NCBI GenBank assembly: GCA_947176355.1
Contig: CAMWQY010000017.1
Coordinates: 1-17,013 of the forward strand
Origin: an uncultured Porphyromonadaceae bacterium
GTDB taxonomy: Bacteria; Bacteroidota; Bacteroidia; Bacteroidales; Muribaculaceae
Direction: 5' to 3'
DNA: 17,013 nucleotides
The notes beneath the pieces were generated by a model. That model made no database searches, was not told where the DNA came from, and saw nothing but the letters and a program-made list of their open reading frames with translations. Made by a program: the position numbers and the translations under genes. The stretch's first letter is position 1, and every line of letters begins with the position of its first letter. Positions 1 through 7,431 of the stretch are shown here, in pieces.

Positions 1-229
1 ATACAGTGTTTTCTGTAGTGGCATCCTTCACGAGATATTTGTCTTTAGGACTGCGACCGGTGTAGACGCCAGTCATAACGTCGATAGCGCCAAGGCTGGT
101 AGGGATACCTTTTTCATAGCCTTCGAGACCTGGTTTAGTCTCTTCAATGAAAAGCTGATCGTAGCTGGGGTTGTGGATAATTTTCTTAACCCCCTTGATC
201 CCATAGCGGGACAAATCTAACTCTGCCAT
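1..229 (-). CDS. pckA: Phosphoenolpyruvate carboxykinase (ATP), N-terminal part
   Basis: This is the first 76 codons of an ATP-type PEP carboxykinase, which interconverts oxaloacetate plus ATP with PEP, CO2 and ADP in the cytosol. In anaerobic Bacteroidales it commonly serves CO2 fixation toward succinate as well as gluconeogenesis (family knowledge). I translated the minus strand by hand from the ATG at 227-229. The protein begins [11 protein letters not shown] and reaches the family signature TGRSPKDKY at residues 57-65, whose Arg contributes to substrate binding in characterised enzymes. The rest, including the kinase-type nucleotide site, lies beyond the left edge. A promoter-like element sits about 105 nt upstream, so it is probably transcribed separately from the permease gene upstream of it. 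The frame is open to base 1; truncation is only by the window. Confidence 0.95.
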   Translation of the reverse strand, partial: MAELDLSRYGIKGVKKIIHNPSYDQLFIEETKPGLEGYEKGIPTSLGAIDVMTGVYTGRSPKDKYLVKDATTENTV

Positions 230-320
230 ATTGTCAAGTAATATTATTGGGTTTTAGTTATATTATAAGTGTTTTTCTTACGTTTTTGCTAATCTCGGAT
301 ATATGGATAACAACACCCGC

Positions 321-332
321 CGCAAATTTGCG
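321..332. repeat. 12-bp perfect palindrome at the pckA transcription start
   Basis: CGCAAATTTGCG is a perfect palindrome placed 1 nt after the -7 box of the predicted pckA promoter, so it spans the likely +1. The position would suit an operator. This is an inference from placement alone, with no known regulator assigned. Confidence 0.4.
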
Positions 333-333
333 A

Positions 334-365
334 CAAAGTTAAACAAATTTTAGGAATTCAGCAAT
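334..365 (-). promoter_or_regulatory. Bacteroidota-type promoter for pckA
   Basis: On the minus strand ATTG (362-365) is followed by a 20-nt spacer and TAACTTTG (334-341), matching the Bacteroidota -33 TTTG / -7 TAnnTTTG pattern with one mismatch in the -33 box. Transcription would start near 327-331, leaving a leader of about 100 nt before the pckA ATG. A perfect 12-bp palindrome lies at the predicted start point. Confidence 0.65.
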
Positions 366-386
366 ACCTTTGGGAGAAAAAGGACT

Positions 387-412
387 AAAAAAAAGCATTC
401 TTAATGATTTTT
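387..412 (-). terminator. AT-rich hairpin with T-run after the permease gene
   Basis: Read on the minus strand, AAAAA-T-CATT / loop AAG / AATG-C-TTTTT forms a 9-bp stem interrupted by one mismatch, ending in a run of eight T. It lies 18 nt past the stop of the LolC/E-type permease and upstream of the pckA promoter, where an operon terminator is expected. The stem is weak (mostly A-T). Confidence 0.4.
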
Positions 413-429
413 AACTTGATAATTTAACA

Positions 430-1653
430 TTATATCATCCTTGACTTGGCGAAGGAACCCGCCACCCAAGCACATACAATCGTAATCAAAGCTATTGGCA
501 GTGCCGTAATCAGCAAATCCATCAACTCAAGTCTGACCGGGTATGGCATCGGCGCCATATCTCCCCCTTGTGCGATAGTAATAAATCCAAACTTTTCCTG
601 CAGCAACGAAAGAATGGAGCCCAATGCAAGCCCAATCACACCCCCTATCAAAGAGACAAGAACACTTTCCCATCTGAACACTCCTGAAATCGAAGTCCTG
701 TTCATTCCAATTGCCGCCATTGTACGCATCGAATCTTCCTTCTCAAGCACGAGCATCGAAAGAGTGGTGACAATATTAAAGGATGCAATGATGAGAATGA
801 AGAAAAGCAGAAGGAAGGTCATCCACTTCTCTATCTGAACCATACGGAAATTCACCTCCTGAAGCATCAGACGGTTTTTCACCACATAATCAGGTCCTAT
901 ATGAGCAGCCACATCATCCATCAACTTGTCAATCTCTTTTGGATTGCCTACTTTTATCTCAATGGCAGTCGCTTCTCTATCATAAAGCAGAAGATCCCTT
1001 ACAAGCGAAATATCAGTAAATACAGTATTTTCATCATAATTATCTTGTAACGATTGGAATATGTCTGCCACATACAGAGAATCCATGACAAAGGCTGCCG
1101 CCGGATTTGCAGGATTAAATCTCCCTGTCCTCTTCGGGGCAAAAACTGTCAAAGGTTGGTCATAGTCAAACATCGAAAGTTTGTAGGCAAGCCCTATTGA
1201 CATTAAAGCCGGATTGGCAGAGGCAGCATCTTTCAAGGCTACTCCTCCGGCGACCCGAAGAGAATCTATCGACGTCACCTTAGCATATTCAGCAGGCACT
1301 ACACCCTTAAGCGTGACCGGAGTTTCACGGCCATTGTAAAAGCCAAGAGCATTGTCAGTAAGCGTCGGAGTGGCTATTTTCACTCCCTTTATCTTTCCTA
1401 TCTCAAAGGCTAAGGAGTCTCCATTAGCTATTGTCTTCCCTTCTTTGGGCGTCACCATAAGGTCGGGCGACAGCGTGTCCATCCGCCCTGTAAGGACTGA
1501 CTGAAAACCATTGAAAACCGACAGGACACAAACGACGGCGGCAGTGGCCACAGCGACCCCTGCCACCGACACAATTGCGATTGCATTTACTGCACTGTGC
1601 GATTTCTTTCCAAAAAGATATCGCAAGGCTATAATAAAAGGAATTGATTTCAA
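430..1653 (-). CDS. LolC/LolE-type (FtsX/MacB superfamily) ABC transporter permease
   Basis: A 407-residue inner-membrane permease of the lipoprotein-releasing LolC/LolE type. Members work with a LolD-like ATPase to release lipoproteins from the inner membrane. The layout is classical: an N-terminal membrane segment at about residues 20-47, a large periplasmic domain at about 48-270, then three C-terminal membrane segments (near 277-305, 330-355 and 375-400). The stretch IASFNIVTTLSMLVLEK before the coupling region is typical of the family. The start must be TTG at 1651-1653: an in-frame TAA lies two codons upstream, and the first ATG would remove the conserved first membrane segment. It follows rbfA by 35 nt and is probably the last gene of the minus-strand operon. 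The ATPase partner is not in the window. Assignment to LolC or LolE specifically is not possible. Confidence 0.88.
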   Translation of the reverse strand: MKSIPFIIALRYLFGKKSHSAVNAIAIVSVAGVAVATAAVVCVLSVFNGFQSVLTGRMDTLSPDLMVTPKEGKTIANGDSLAFEIGKIKGVKIATPTLTDNALGFYNGRETPVTLKGVVPAEYAKVTSIDSLRVAGGVALKDAASANPALMSIGLAYKLSMFDYDQPLTVFAPKRTGRFNPANPAAAFVMDSLYVADIFQSLQDNYDENTVFTDISLVRDLLLYDREATAIEIKVGNPKEIDKLMDDVAAHIGPDYVVKNRLMLQEVNFRMVQIEKWMTFLLLFFILIIASFNIVTTLSMLVLEKEDSMRTMAAIGMNRTSISGVFRWESVLVSLIGGVIGLALGSILSLLQEKFGFITIAQGGDMAPMPYPVRLELMDLLITALPIALITIVCAWVAGSFAKSRMI

Positions 1654-1655
1654 CG

Positions 1656-1690
1656 ATTAACTATTAACTATTAGCTATTAACTATCAACT
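1656..1690. repeat. Five tandem 7-nt units between rbfA and the permease gene
   Basis: On the plus strand the units read ATTAACT, ATTAACT, ATTAGCT, ATTAACT and ATCAACT, in perfect 7-nt register. The array fills the whole gap between the two genes. It overlaps the rbfA stop codon (TAG on the minus strand, 1689-1691) and ends 3 nt before the TTG start of the permease. Confidence 0.85.
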
Positions 1691-2075
1691 ATTTTAAATC
1701 GTCGGGGTCAACATAGTCGTCGGCAGTTCCTTTAATAGGATCTGAGGCGAGCAGGCGGTCGATGTTCTCCGCATAGTCAAGAGAGTCATCAAAATAAAAA
1801 GCAAGGTCAGGACACTTGCGGAGCACTTGCTTCACAGCCTGAGCAAGCTCATACCTTACGGTCTTCGACTGCTTCTTTATGTTCTCGAGAATTTCGTTTG
1901 ACTTTTCCGGTGGGAAAATGCTGAGATATGCCTTTGCGATTGCAAGGTCAGGAGAGACACGCACTGTGCTTACAGACACAAGCACATTACCCATAGCTGC
2001 CGTTTGCCGACGAAATATCTCGCTAAGTTCTTTTTGTATAAGTCTTGCAATTTTTGCTTGTCTTTTCGATTCCAT
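1689..2075 (-). CDS. rbfA: 30S ribosome-binding factor RbfA
   Basis: A 128-residue protein of normal RbfA length. RbfA is a single KH-like domain protein that binds immature 30S subunits and helps process the 5' end of 16S rRNA; it is important in the cold. The N-terminal helix (KIARLIQKELSEIFRR, residues 8-23) and the following VSVSTVRVSPDLAIAKAYLS strand-helix region are characteristic. The C-terminus is acidic (DDYVDPDDLK). It starts at ATG 2073-2075, 42 nt after the O-methyltransferase stop. Its own TAG stop lies inside a 7-nt tandem repeat. Its place beside a LolC/E-type permease and the aroQ/O-methyltransferase pair looks like a conserved Bacteroidales arrangement (recollection, not checked). 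Confidence 0.93.
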   Translation of the reverse strand: MESKRQAKIARLIQKELSEIFRRQTAAMGNVLVSVSTVRVSPDLAIAKAYLSIFPPEKSNEILENIKKQSKTVRYELAQAVKQVLRKCPDLAFYFDDSLDYAENIDRLLASDPIKGTADDYVDPDDLK

Positions 2076-2117
2076 AGTTATTTCATTTTAGTTTGTAACT
2101 AAATAACGCCACATACC

Positions 2118-2774
2118 CTAATAAAGTTTCTTTTTCCGCAGCAAACTTATTCCATCGCGAAAAGGCAAAATAATCGTCTCAAATCCATCCAATGTGCAAG
2201 CCATATCATTAAATGCCCTTACCCCTATCGTCTGAGGATCATTGGCGTATGTGGGATCGCACACATGGCCTGACCACAAGGTGTTGTCTGCCACTATCAA
2301 ACCTCCGGGACGTAGCATGCGCACGGCTTCTGACAAATAATCCGGATACTCACGTTTGTTTGCGTCGATAAAGATCATATCCACACTCTCATCAGCAAAC
2401 TCCTTGCATACTTCCAAAGCCAACCCGATCCTCAACTCCACCTTTTCCCCATATTCGGAAGCGTCAAGCTGACATCTTATAAAATCTTCCAATTCATCAT
2501 CAGCCTCTACAGTGACAAGCCTTGAGCCTTCCGGCAATCCCTCTGCGATGCAGAGAGCTGAATAACCCGAGAAAGTGCCCAATTCCACTACAAGCCTTGG
2601 CGCGCACAACTGAGTGAGCATCTTCAGAAGTCTCCCCTGAAGATGTCCGGAACACATTCGCCCATTTATAAGGCGAAGATAAGACTCGCGTGTCAGACGC
2701 TTCAAATGCTCCGGCTCCGGCGAAATATGGGCGTCAACGTATGCGTCAAGATCAGATTCTATCTCGTAGGTCAT
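2118..2774 (-). CDS. Class I SAM-dependent O-methyltransferase (COMT-like)
   Basis: A 218-residue O-methyltransferase of the metal-dependent catechol/caffeoyl-CoA-like family. Motif I for S-adenosylmethionine is VELGTFSGYSAL at about residues 63-74. An acidic residue after the second strand (VEADDE, 89-94) would bind the ribose. The metal-site aspartates fit FIDANK (D137) and VADNTLWSG (D163, N164). It overlaps the end of aroQ by four bases (ATGA, 2771-2774), so the two are almost certainly translationally coupled. The natural substrate of these bacterial homologues is mostly unknown, and linkage to aroQ does not prove a shikimate-pathway role. It is complete, with a normal start and a TAG stop. 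Confidence 0.9.
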   Translation of the reverse strand: MTYEIESDLDAYVDAHISPEPEHLKRLTRESYLRLINGRMCSGHLQGRLLKMLTQLCAPRLVVELGTFSGYSALCIAEGLPEGSRLVTVEADDELEDFIRCQLDASEYGEKVELRIGLALEVCKEFADESVDMIFIDANKREYPDYLSEAVRMLRPGGLIVADNTLWSGHVCDPTYANDPQTIGVRAFNDMACTLDGFETIILPFRDGISLLRKKKLY

Positions 2775-3211
2775 GATTGTGAGAGAATCGAGCGAATGGC
2801 AAGAAGATAACCGTCAAGTCCAAGTCCGCAGATCGAGCCCTTGGCTGCAGATGCCACCACATCAGTATGACGGAATTCCTCGCGCGAGTGAATATTAGAA
2901 ATGTGAACAATTATTACCGGGACCGGCGACATCTCCACTGCATCATGGATTGCGTATGAATAATGAGCGTAAGCTCCGGGATTCATCACAATCCCACGAC
3001 AATGAGGATCAAAAGCCAGTTGCTGCAACTTGCTGACAAGTTCACCTTCAGAATTAGACTGAAAATACTCCAATCCTTCCTCACCTTTGGAAAGTCGCGC
3101 CACAAGATCTGCAGCCACCGGAAGGAAATCCTCGAAAGAAGTAGGCCCATACACTTTCGGATCCCTTCTGCCTAACATATTCAAATTCGGCCCGTTGATT
3201 ATAGCTATCAT
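2771..3211 (-). CDS. aroQ: Type II 3-dehydroquinate dehydratase
   Basis: A 146-residue type II dehydroquinase, the third shikimate-pathway enzyme, removing water from 3-dehydroquinate to give 3-dehydroshikimate. Family signatures are all present: INGPNLNMLGRRDPKVYG at residues 5-22 with the flexible-lid Arg (R15) and catalytic Tyr (Y21), FQSNSEGEL at 50-58, NPGAYAHYS at 77-85 with the catalytic His (H83), and VHISNIHSREEFRH at 102-115 with H103, E112 and R114. Length is typical; the active enzyme is a dodecamer in known members. It starts at ATG 3209-3211, 38 nt after the kinase stop, and its 3' end overlaps the methyltransferase start by 4 nt, so it belongs to the same minus-strand operon. 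Confidence 0.96.
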   Translation of the reverse strand: MIAIINGPNLNMLGRRDPKVYGPTSFEDFLPVAADLVARLSKGEEGLEYFQSNSEGELVSKLQQLAFDPHCRGIVMNPGAYAHYSYAIHDAVEMSPVPVIIVHISNIHSREEFRHTDVVASAAKGSICGLGLDGYLLAIRSILSQS

Positions 3212-3249
3212 TTTTCCTTAATGATTTATATGAGTGATAAATGATATTT

Positions 3250-3627
3250 TTAGAAGAATGCAAATATTTTGGGTAAAAAGATAATGAGACCTGCAGCGGC
3301 AGCCGCCATTGCCATCATAAGCACACCGGCAGCCGCCACGTCTTTAGCCTTCTTCACGAGGGGATGGAATTCAGGACTGACAAGGTCAACTAAAGCCTCT
3401 ATAGCCGAATTCATCGCCTCTGCCATAAGGACACCTCCACAGCATAATGCCACGACACACCATTGCTCAGGAGATATCCCTAATGCAAACCCTAAGACGA
3501 CGACACACGCCATTGCCACTATATGAATGCGAGAGTTGTGCTCATCGCGAAGCAGGGTTACGATTCCCTGGAAAGCATATCCAAATGACCTTACCCTCTT
3601 CCTAATCGAAAACTTTTCATTTTTCAT
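3250..3627 (-). CDS. Diacylglycerol/undecaprenol kinase family protein (DgkA-like)
   Basis: A 125-residue integral membrane kinase of the prokaryotic DAGK family, with three predicted membrane segments (about 36-52, 56-72 and 96-122). The conserved set is visible: E29, N31, R33 and H35 in the amphipathic region, EAMNSAIE at residues 70-77 (the core motif) and KAKDVAAAGVL at 93-103. Family members phosphorylate diacylglycerol (Gram-negative DgkA) or undecaprenol (the Gram-positive type); Bacteroidota homologues cannot be assigned to one by eye. It would be the first gene of the minus-strand operon. The promoter found upstream ends so close to the ATG that the transcript may be nearly leaderless. 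Confidence 0.88.
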   Translation of the reverse strand: MKNEKFSIRKRVRSFGYAFQGIVTLLRDEHNSRIHIVAMACVVVLGFALGISPEQWCVVALCCGGVLMAEAMNSAIEALVDLVSPEFHPLVKKAKDVAAAGVLMMAMAAAAAGLIIFLPKIFAFF

Positions 3628-3631
3628 ATCG

Positions 3632-3662
3632 CAAAATTATACAAAATTCCCCATATTTCAAA
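3632..3662 (-). promoter_or_regulatory. Bacteroidota-type promoter for the dgkA-aroQ-rbfA operon
   Basis: On the minus strand TTTG (3659-3662), a 19-nt spacer and TAATTTTG (3632-3639) match the -33/-7 consensus perfectly. The G of the -7 box is only 4 nt from the A of the ATG at 3627, so the transcription start would fall at or next to the start codon. A further TAATTTTG farther upstream lacks a well-placed -33 box. Confidence 0.6.
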
Positions 3663-3756
3663 ATTATGGCATACTTCCTCTTAGTCATCCGATACAGTCA
3701 AAGATTGTAACAGAACCATGAAATTTTAACTTTTTGCTATTAAATTTTCCATCAAG

Positions 3757-3789
3757 TATTGTTTATTTGCATTTTTTGTTTTAACTTTG
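3757..3789 (+). promoter_or_regulatory. Bacteroidota-type promoter for the Lrp-YfhO pair
   Basis: TATTG (3757-3761), a 20-nt spacer and TAACTTTG (3782-3789) form a -33/-7 pair with one mismatch in the -33 box. The -7 octamer and spacer length are identical to those of the pckA promoter. Transcription would start near 3793, giving an unusually long leader of about 108 nt before the Lrp ATG. Confidence 0.7.
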
Positions 3790-3901
3790 CACAAAGAAAT
3801 GATTCTAAAAAGTCGCAGGACATATCCGGACCACTTGTCAAAGATACGAATGCGAGACTCTCCGAACATTAACAAAACCTAAAAACAGACAAAATTTAAT
3901 C

Positions 3902-4375
3902 ATGGAAAAAGTCGACAACCTTGACAGAAAGATCCTAAACATTATCATGAATAATGCCCGCACTCCTTCTAAGGACGTGGCAATCGTATGCGGAGTATCT
4001 CGCGCAGCTATTCACCAGCGCATCCAGCGTCTTATCGAAATGGGCGTCATCACAGGCTCCGGCTATGACGTTGACCCCAAGAAACTCGGATATAACACTT
4101 GCACATACGTAGGCGTGAAACTTGAAAAAGGCTCGATGTACCGTGGTGTGGTAGCCGATCTCGAAAGTATCCCGGAAGTTGTGGAATGTCACTTCACCAC
4201 CGGTCCGTACTCAATGCTCATGAAAGTGTTTGCACGCGACAACCAGCATCTTATGGAGCTTCTCAACGACCGCATCCAGCACATCAAGGGGGTAACTGAG
4301 ACCGAGACCCTCATTTCCCTTGAGCAGTCTATGAAACGTCAGATAAAACTTGAAACAGACGAAAATGCAAAATAA
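3902..4375 (+). CDS. Lrp/AsnC family transcriptional regulator
   Basis: A 157-residue feast/famine regulator. The N-terminal winged helix-turn-helix starts LDRKILNIIMNNAR (residues 7-20), with the recognition region SKDVAIVCGVSRAAIHQRIQRL at about 23-44. The C-terminal RAM ligand-binding domain covers about 65-145. Such proteins form dimers to octamers and sense small molecules, often amino acids; the ligand here is unknown. It starts at ATG 3902-3904 behind a strong promoter and long leader. Its end overlaps the start of the YfhO-type gene by 11 nt, so the two are co-transcribed and probably coupled. Autoregulation is common in the family but cannot be read from this sequence. Confidence 0.93.
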   Translation: MEKVDNLDRKILNIIMNNARTPSKDVAIVCGVSRAAIHQRIQRLIEMGVITGSGYDVDPKKLGYNTCTYVGVKLEKGSMYRGVVADLESIPEVVECHFTTGPYSMLMKVFARDNQHLMELLNDRIQHIKGVTETETLISLEQSMKRQIKLETDENAK

Positions 4376-6821
4376 AAAAAATCTCATATTCACCATAGTG
4401 GCGGCTCTGCTCTTAGCAGTGGTCGCCTTTATGTTTTTCTTCCCCGATGCCATGGAGGGAAGGGTGCTTCAGCAGCACGATATCCAGCAAGGTCTCGCCA
4501 ATGGCCACGAGCAGCAAGTGTTCAAGGCTGAGACCGGAGAAAGCACACGCTGGACCAATTCACTATTCGGAGGAATGCCGACATTCCAGATTTCACCTTC
4601 ATATCCCGCAAACGACTTGCTGAGCTGGATACAGAGTGTGTATATGCTCGGACTCCCATCCCCTGCCAATCTTCTCTTCGGGATGATGCTTGGCTTCTTT
4701 ATCATGTGCCTTTGCATGAAGATGCGCTGGAGCGTAGCGCTATTCGCATCTTTAGCTTGGGGATTCTCTTCCTATTTTATAATAATAATAGGAGCCGGGC
4801 ACATATGGAAATTCCTCACTCTTTGCTATATCCCCCCTACTATAGGCGGATTAATACTAATCTATCGGAAGAAATGGCTTGCCGGTGGGGCACTGACAGC
4901 GCTTTTCTCCGCAATGCAGTTGATGAGCAATCACCCTCAGATGACCTATTACTTCCTCATCGTAATGCTATGCATTGCTTTGGCTTATCTCTGGATAGCA
5001 ATCAAGGAAAAGACGGTGGGGAAATGGTGCATATCCACTTGCATCGCAATAGCATGCGGACTTATTGGAGTTGCCGCCAACTCCCCAAGTCTCTACAACT
5101 CTCTTGAATACAGCAAAGAGACTGTACGCGGAAGAGCCACAGACATAACTGACCCGAATGCACCGGCAGCAGTAGGCATGGACAAGGATGCCATCACGGC
5201 TTGGAGCTATGGCATCGACGAGACATGGAGTCTTTTGATACCAAATGTCAAGGGTGGTGCTTCACTGAAACCGACAGCCGGACAAAACAGGATGCTTTCC
5301 GTGGCGGAAACCGATATGGGAGCCGACAGATATCTCTCGCCTGAAGAAATGCAATTTGCCAGCCAATTCACTCAGTATTTCGGAGACCAGCCAATGACTA
5401 ACGGACCGGTATACGTAGGTGCGTTCGTACTTCTTCTCGCAATATTGGGAATGTTTGTGATCGACGGCAAATGGGAGACTCCAATGAAATGGGCACTCTT
5501 TGCTGCTACATTCTTTACCATCATGCTTAGTTGGGGGCACAACTTCAATGCACTGACCGACTTTATGATCGACCATTTCCCGGGATACAATAAATTCCGG
5601 ACGGTAAGTTCCATATTAGTTGTAGCCGAATTCTGCATCCCTCTCCTTGCGGCACTCTGCGTAAAACAAATCATACAGACAGAAGACTTTTTCAAGCAAA
5701 ACAAATGGACCGTAATTTGCGTGATGGGAGGTGGGGCTGCAATATGCCTCGTCGGTTGGATTGCGCCATCCGTATTTGGAGAGCCATATTCAGCTTCCGA
5801 ACTGAACTATCTGAATGAGGCGGGAGTCTTCTCTAATCCTGCTTACTCCAATGTGATGCATGGGATAGGAGATGGACGCCTATCGCTTGTTTCTACGGAT
5901 GCCTTGCGTTCTCTAATTTTCATAGTCCTTGGATGCGCATTGCTCCTGCTATGGGAGAAAAAAATCATAAAGAATGCTTCTGTTTTAGCTTGTTGCCTTG
6001 CAGCCGTCGTACTTGTCGACCTATATACTGTCGACAAAAGGTATGTGGATTCTGACAACTTTATTACTGCAGAGAGCGACGAAGCCGCATTCGTGCCTAC
6101 CGATGCCGACCTTGCTATCCTTCAGGACAAGAGTAATTACCGAGTGATGGACATACCGGGATTCTCTTCGGCTCGCAGCAGCTATTTCCACAAGACCATC
6201 GGAGGATATCATGCTGCTAAATTGACGCGCTACAATGACCTTATCGAGCATCAGATATCAAAGGGGAATCCTTTTGTATTGAACATGCTCAATGCAAAAT
6301 ACTTCCTTACAGATGGCGGTTACACCGTAAATCCGGATGCTTTCGGCAATGCTTGGTTGGTAGACACGCTGACATACGTCGGCACTTCCAAAGAAGAAAT
6401 GGAGGCTCTTTCAGATTTTGAAAATCGCAATACGGCAGTTGCCGACAAGAAATTTGCAAATGTATTAGGGACTCCCCTGCCAATCCAACCGGGCGATACC
6501 ATTTATGAGACTTCTTACGCGCCAAACAAATTGACATATAAAGCTCACTCTTCGAAAGGAGGCATTGCGCTATTCTCAGAGGTATATTTCCCATGGGGCT
6601 GGAAGGCAACTGTAAACGGCAAGGAAACTCCAATCGGGCAGGCTGACTATGTGCTCCGTGCACTTCGGTTGCCGGCAGGAGACTCCGAAATAGTCATGTC
6701 TTTCGAGCCCGAGACTGTCAATAAGGCAAATAATATTGCCATGGCATCCGTGATTCTCATCTACCTCCTTGCATTAGGAGCCATAGCCAAATGGATAGTT
6801 AAATTAATTCGTAATTCATAA
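4365..6821 (+). CDS. YfhO-family polytopic membrane protein
   Basis: About 818 residues with a dozen or so predicted membrane segments in the first two thirds and a soluble, presumably extracytoplasmic C-terminal domain. The C-terminus (VYFPWGWKATVNGKE followed by LRALRLPAGDSEIVMSFEP) is the hallmark of YfhO-type proteins, which have a GT-C-like fold and are thought to glycosylate cell-envelope lipids or polymers. Substrate is unknown. I prefer the ATG at 4365 (MQNKKNLIF) to an in-frame TTG at 4350, because it puts a short lysine-rich segment just before the first membrane helix. It overlaps the Lrp gene by 11 nt. Its last codons (IRNS) and TAA stop are formed by a 7-nt tandem array. No terminator is evident downstream. 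Confidence 0.88.
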   Translation: MQNKKNLIFTIVAALLLAVVAFMFFFPDAMEGRVLQQHDIQQGLANGHEQQVFKAETGESTRWTNSLFGGMPTFQISPSYPANDLLSWIQSVYMLGLPSPANLLFGMMLGFFIMCLCMKMRWSVALFASLAWGFSSYFIIIIGAGHIWKFLTLCYIPPTIGGLILIYRKKWLAGGALTALFSAMQLMSNHPQMTYYFLIVMLCIALAYLWIAIKEKTVGKWCISTCIAIACGLIGVAANSPSLYNSLEYSKETVRGRATDITDPNAPAAVGMDKDAITAWSYGIDETWSLLIPNVKGGASLKPTAGQNRMLSVAETDMGADRYLSPEEMQFASQFTQYFGDQPMTNGPVYVGAFVLLLAILGMFVIDGKWETPMKWALFAATFFTIMLSWGHNFNALTDFMIDHFPGYNKFRTVSSILVVAEFCIPLLAALCVKQIIQTEDFFKQNKWTVICVMGGGAAICLVGWIAPSVFGEPYSASELNYLNEAGVFSNPAYSNVMHGIGDGRLSLVSTDALRSLIFIVLGCALLLLWEKKIIKNASVLACCLAAVVLVDLYTVDKRYVDSDNFITAESDEAAFVPTDADLAILQDKSNYRVMDIPGFSSARSSYFHKTIGGYHAAKLTRYNDLIEHQISKGNPFVLNMLNAKYFLTDGGYTVNPDAFGNAWLVDTLTYVGTSKEEMEALSDFENRNTAVADKKFANVLGTPLPIQPGDTIYETSYAPNKLTYKAHSSKGGIALFSEVYFPWGWKATVNGKETPIGQADYVLRALRLPAGDSEIVMSFEPETVNKANNIAMASVILIYLLALGAIAKWIVKLIRNS

Positions 6822-6834
6822 TGCTTAATGCATA
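6807..6834. repeat. Four 7-nt units over the end of the YfhO-type gene
   Basis: The units ATTCGTA, ATTCATA, ATGCTTA and ATGCATA run in 7-nt register. The array begins inside the last four codons of the YfhO-type gene and contains part of its TAA stop (6819-6821). Confidence 0.7.
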
Positions 6835-6889
6835 ATTTCAGCCGCAATATGCTTCCCTTGAATAATTAATTATGAATTAAACAAATTGG

Positions 6890-6938
6890 ATTATGCATTG
6901 TGAATTATGAATTATGCATTAAGAATTATGAATTATAT
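6890..6938. repeat. Seven 7-nt units over the start of the methyltransferase-like gene
   Basis: ATTATGC, ATTGTGA, ATTATGA, ATTATGC, ATTAAGA, ATTATGA and ATTATAT follow one another in exact 7-nt register. Both candidate ATG codons of the next gene (6907 and 6928) lie in this array, so the first residues of the protein are encoded by repeat DNA. Confidence 0.85.
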
Positions 6939-7431
6939 TAGAAGATGGCGCCATACCCGTGGGTATGGCGTCCATTCTCCTTTGGCTTTCCGGATCGTGA
7001 AGGAATGTGTCCGTCCCGACAAGAAATATGGATTCTACTCTGATGCATATCTCGATTTCGAATATCACGAGGAGAGGAAAGCCCTTCGCAATGCAAAAAT
7101 GACCATCAGGCTCATCAATCTTATCCGACCGCAACGCATCTGGTATCCCAATGGAGACAAACGTCTTTTTTCAGCTCTAAAAATGTCTTTTCCCAAGCAC
7201 TACATTGCCACGCAAAGGGAATGTCCGAAAAATATAGATTTCATTATTTGCGATGGCAAGAACGATTACAAGAAAATGTGGGAGAAGATGGATGATATCG
7301 CTGAATGCTGTATGATTGTGTTTGGGAAAGAATTGGAGAATTTGAAAGGAGCTACGTTGATGATCTGCAGCAAGGAATTCTCTATTGCCATAAGACGCAT
7401 CGGGATGGACTTTATAAACTATAGCGTATGA
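6928..7431 (+). CDS. Small protein with methyltransferase-like N-terminus
   Basis: 167 residues from the ATG at 6928 (174 from 6907). The N-terminus, RRWRHTRGYGVHSPLAFRIV followed by an aromatic-rich stretch, resembles the lead-in (GxHSPFxF) of a Bacteroidota group of class I SAM-dependent methyltransferases. However, the protein is short and I see no glycine-rich SAM motif (E/DxGxGxG). The middle part (RPQRIWYPNGDKRLFSALK) and IDFIICDGK look like remnants of the Rossmann core. It may be a degenerate or non-catalytic paralogue. The later ATG is preferred because the seven residues before it are repeat-encoded. Its stop overlaps the xerD start by 4 nt (ATGA), so the genes are coupled. Function unknown. 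Confidence 0.7.
   Translation: MNYIRRWRHTRGYGVHSPLAFRIVKECVRPDKKYGFYSDAYLDFEYHEERKALRNAKMTIRLINLIRPQRIWYPNGDKRLFSALKMSFPKHYIATQRECPKNIDFIICDGKNDYKKMWEKMDDIAECCMIVFGKELENLKGATLMICSKEFSIAIRRIGMDFINYSV

Noticed and set aside
446..838. Plus-strand ORF opposite the LolC/E-type permease
   Set aside because: Antisense shadow of conserved membrane-segment coding sequence with no recognisable domain.
4350..4364. TTG start for the YfhO-type gene
   Set aside because: The ATG 15 nt downstream gives a usual N-terminus and a shorter overlap with the Lrp gene.
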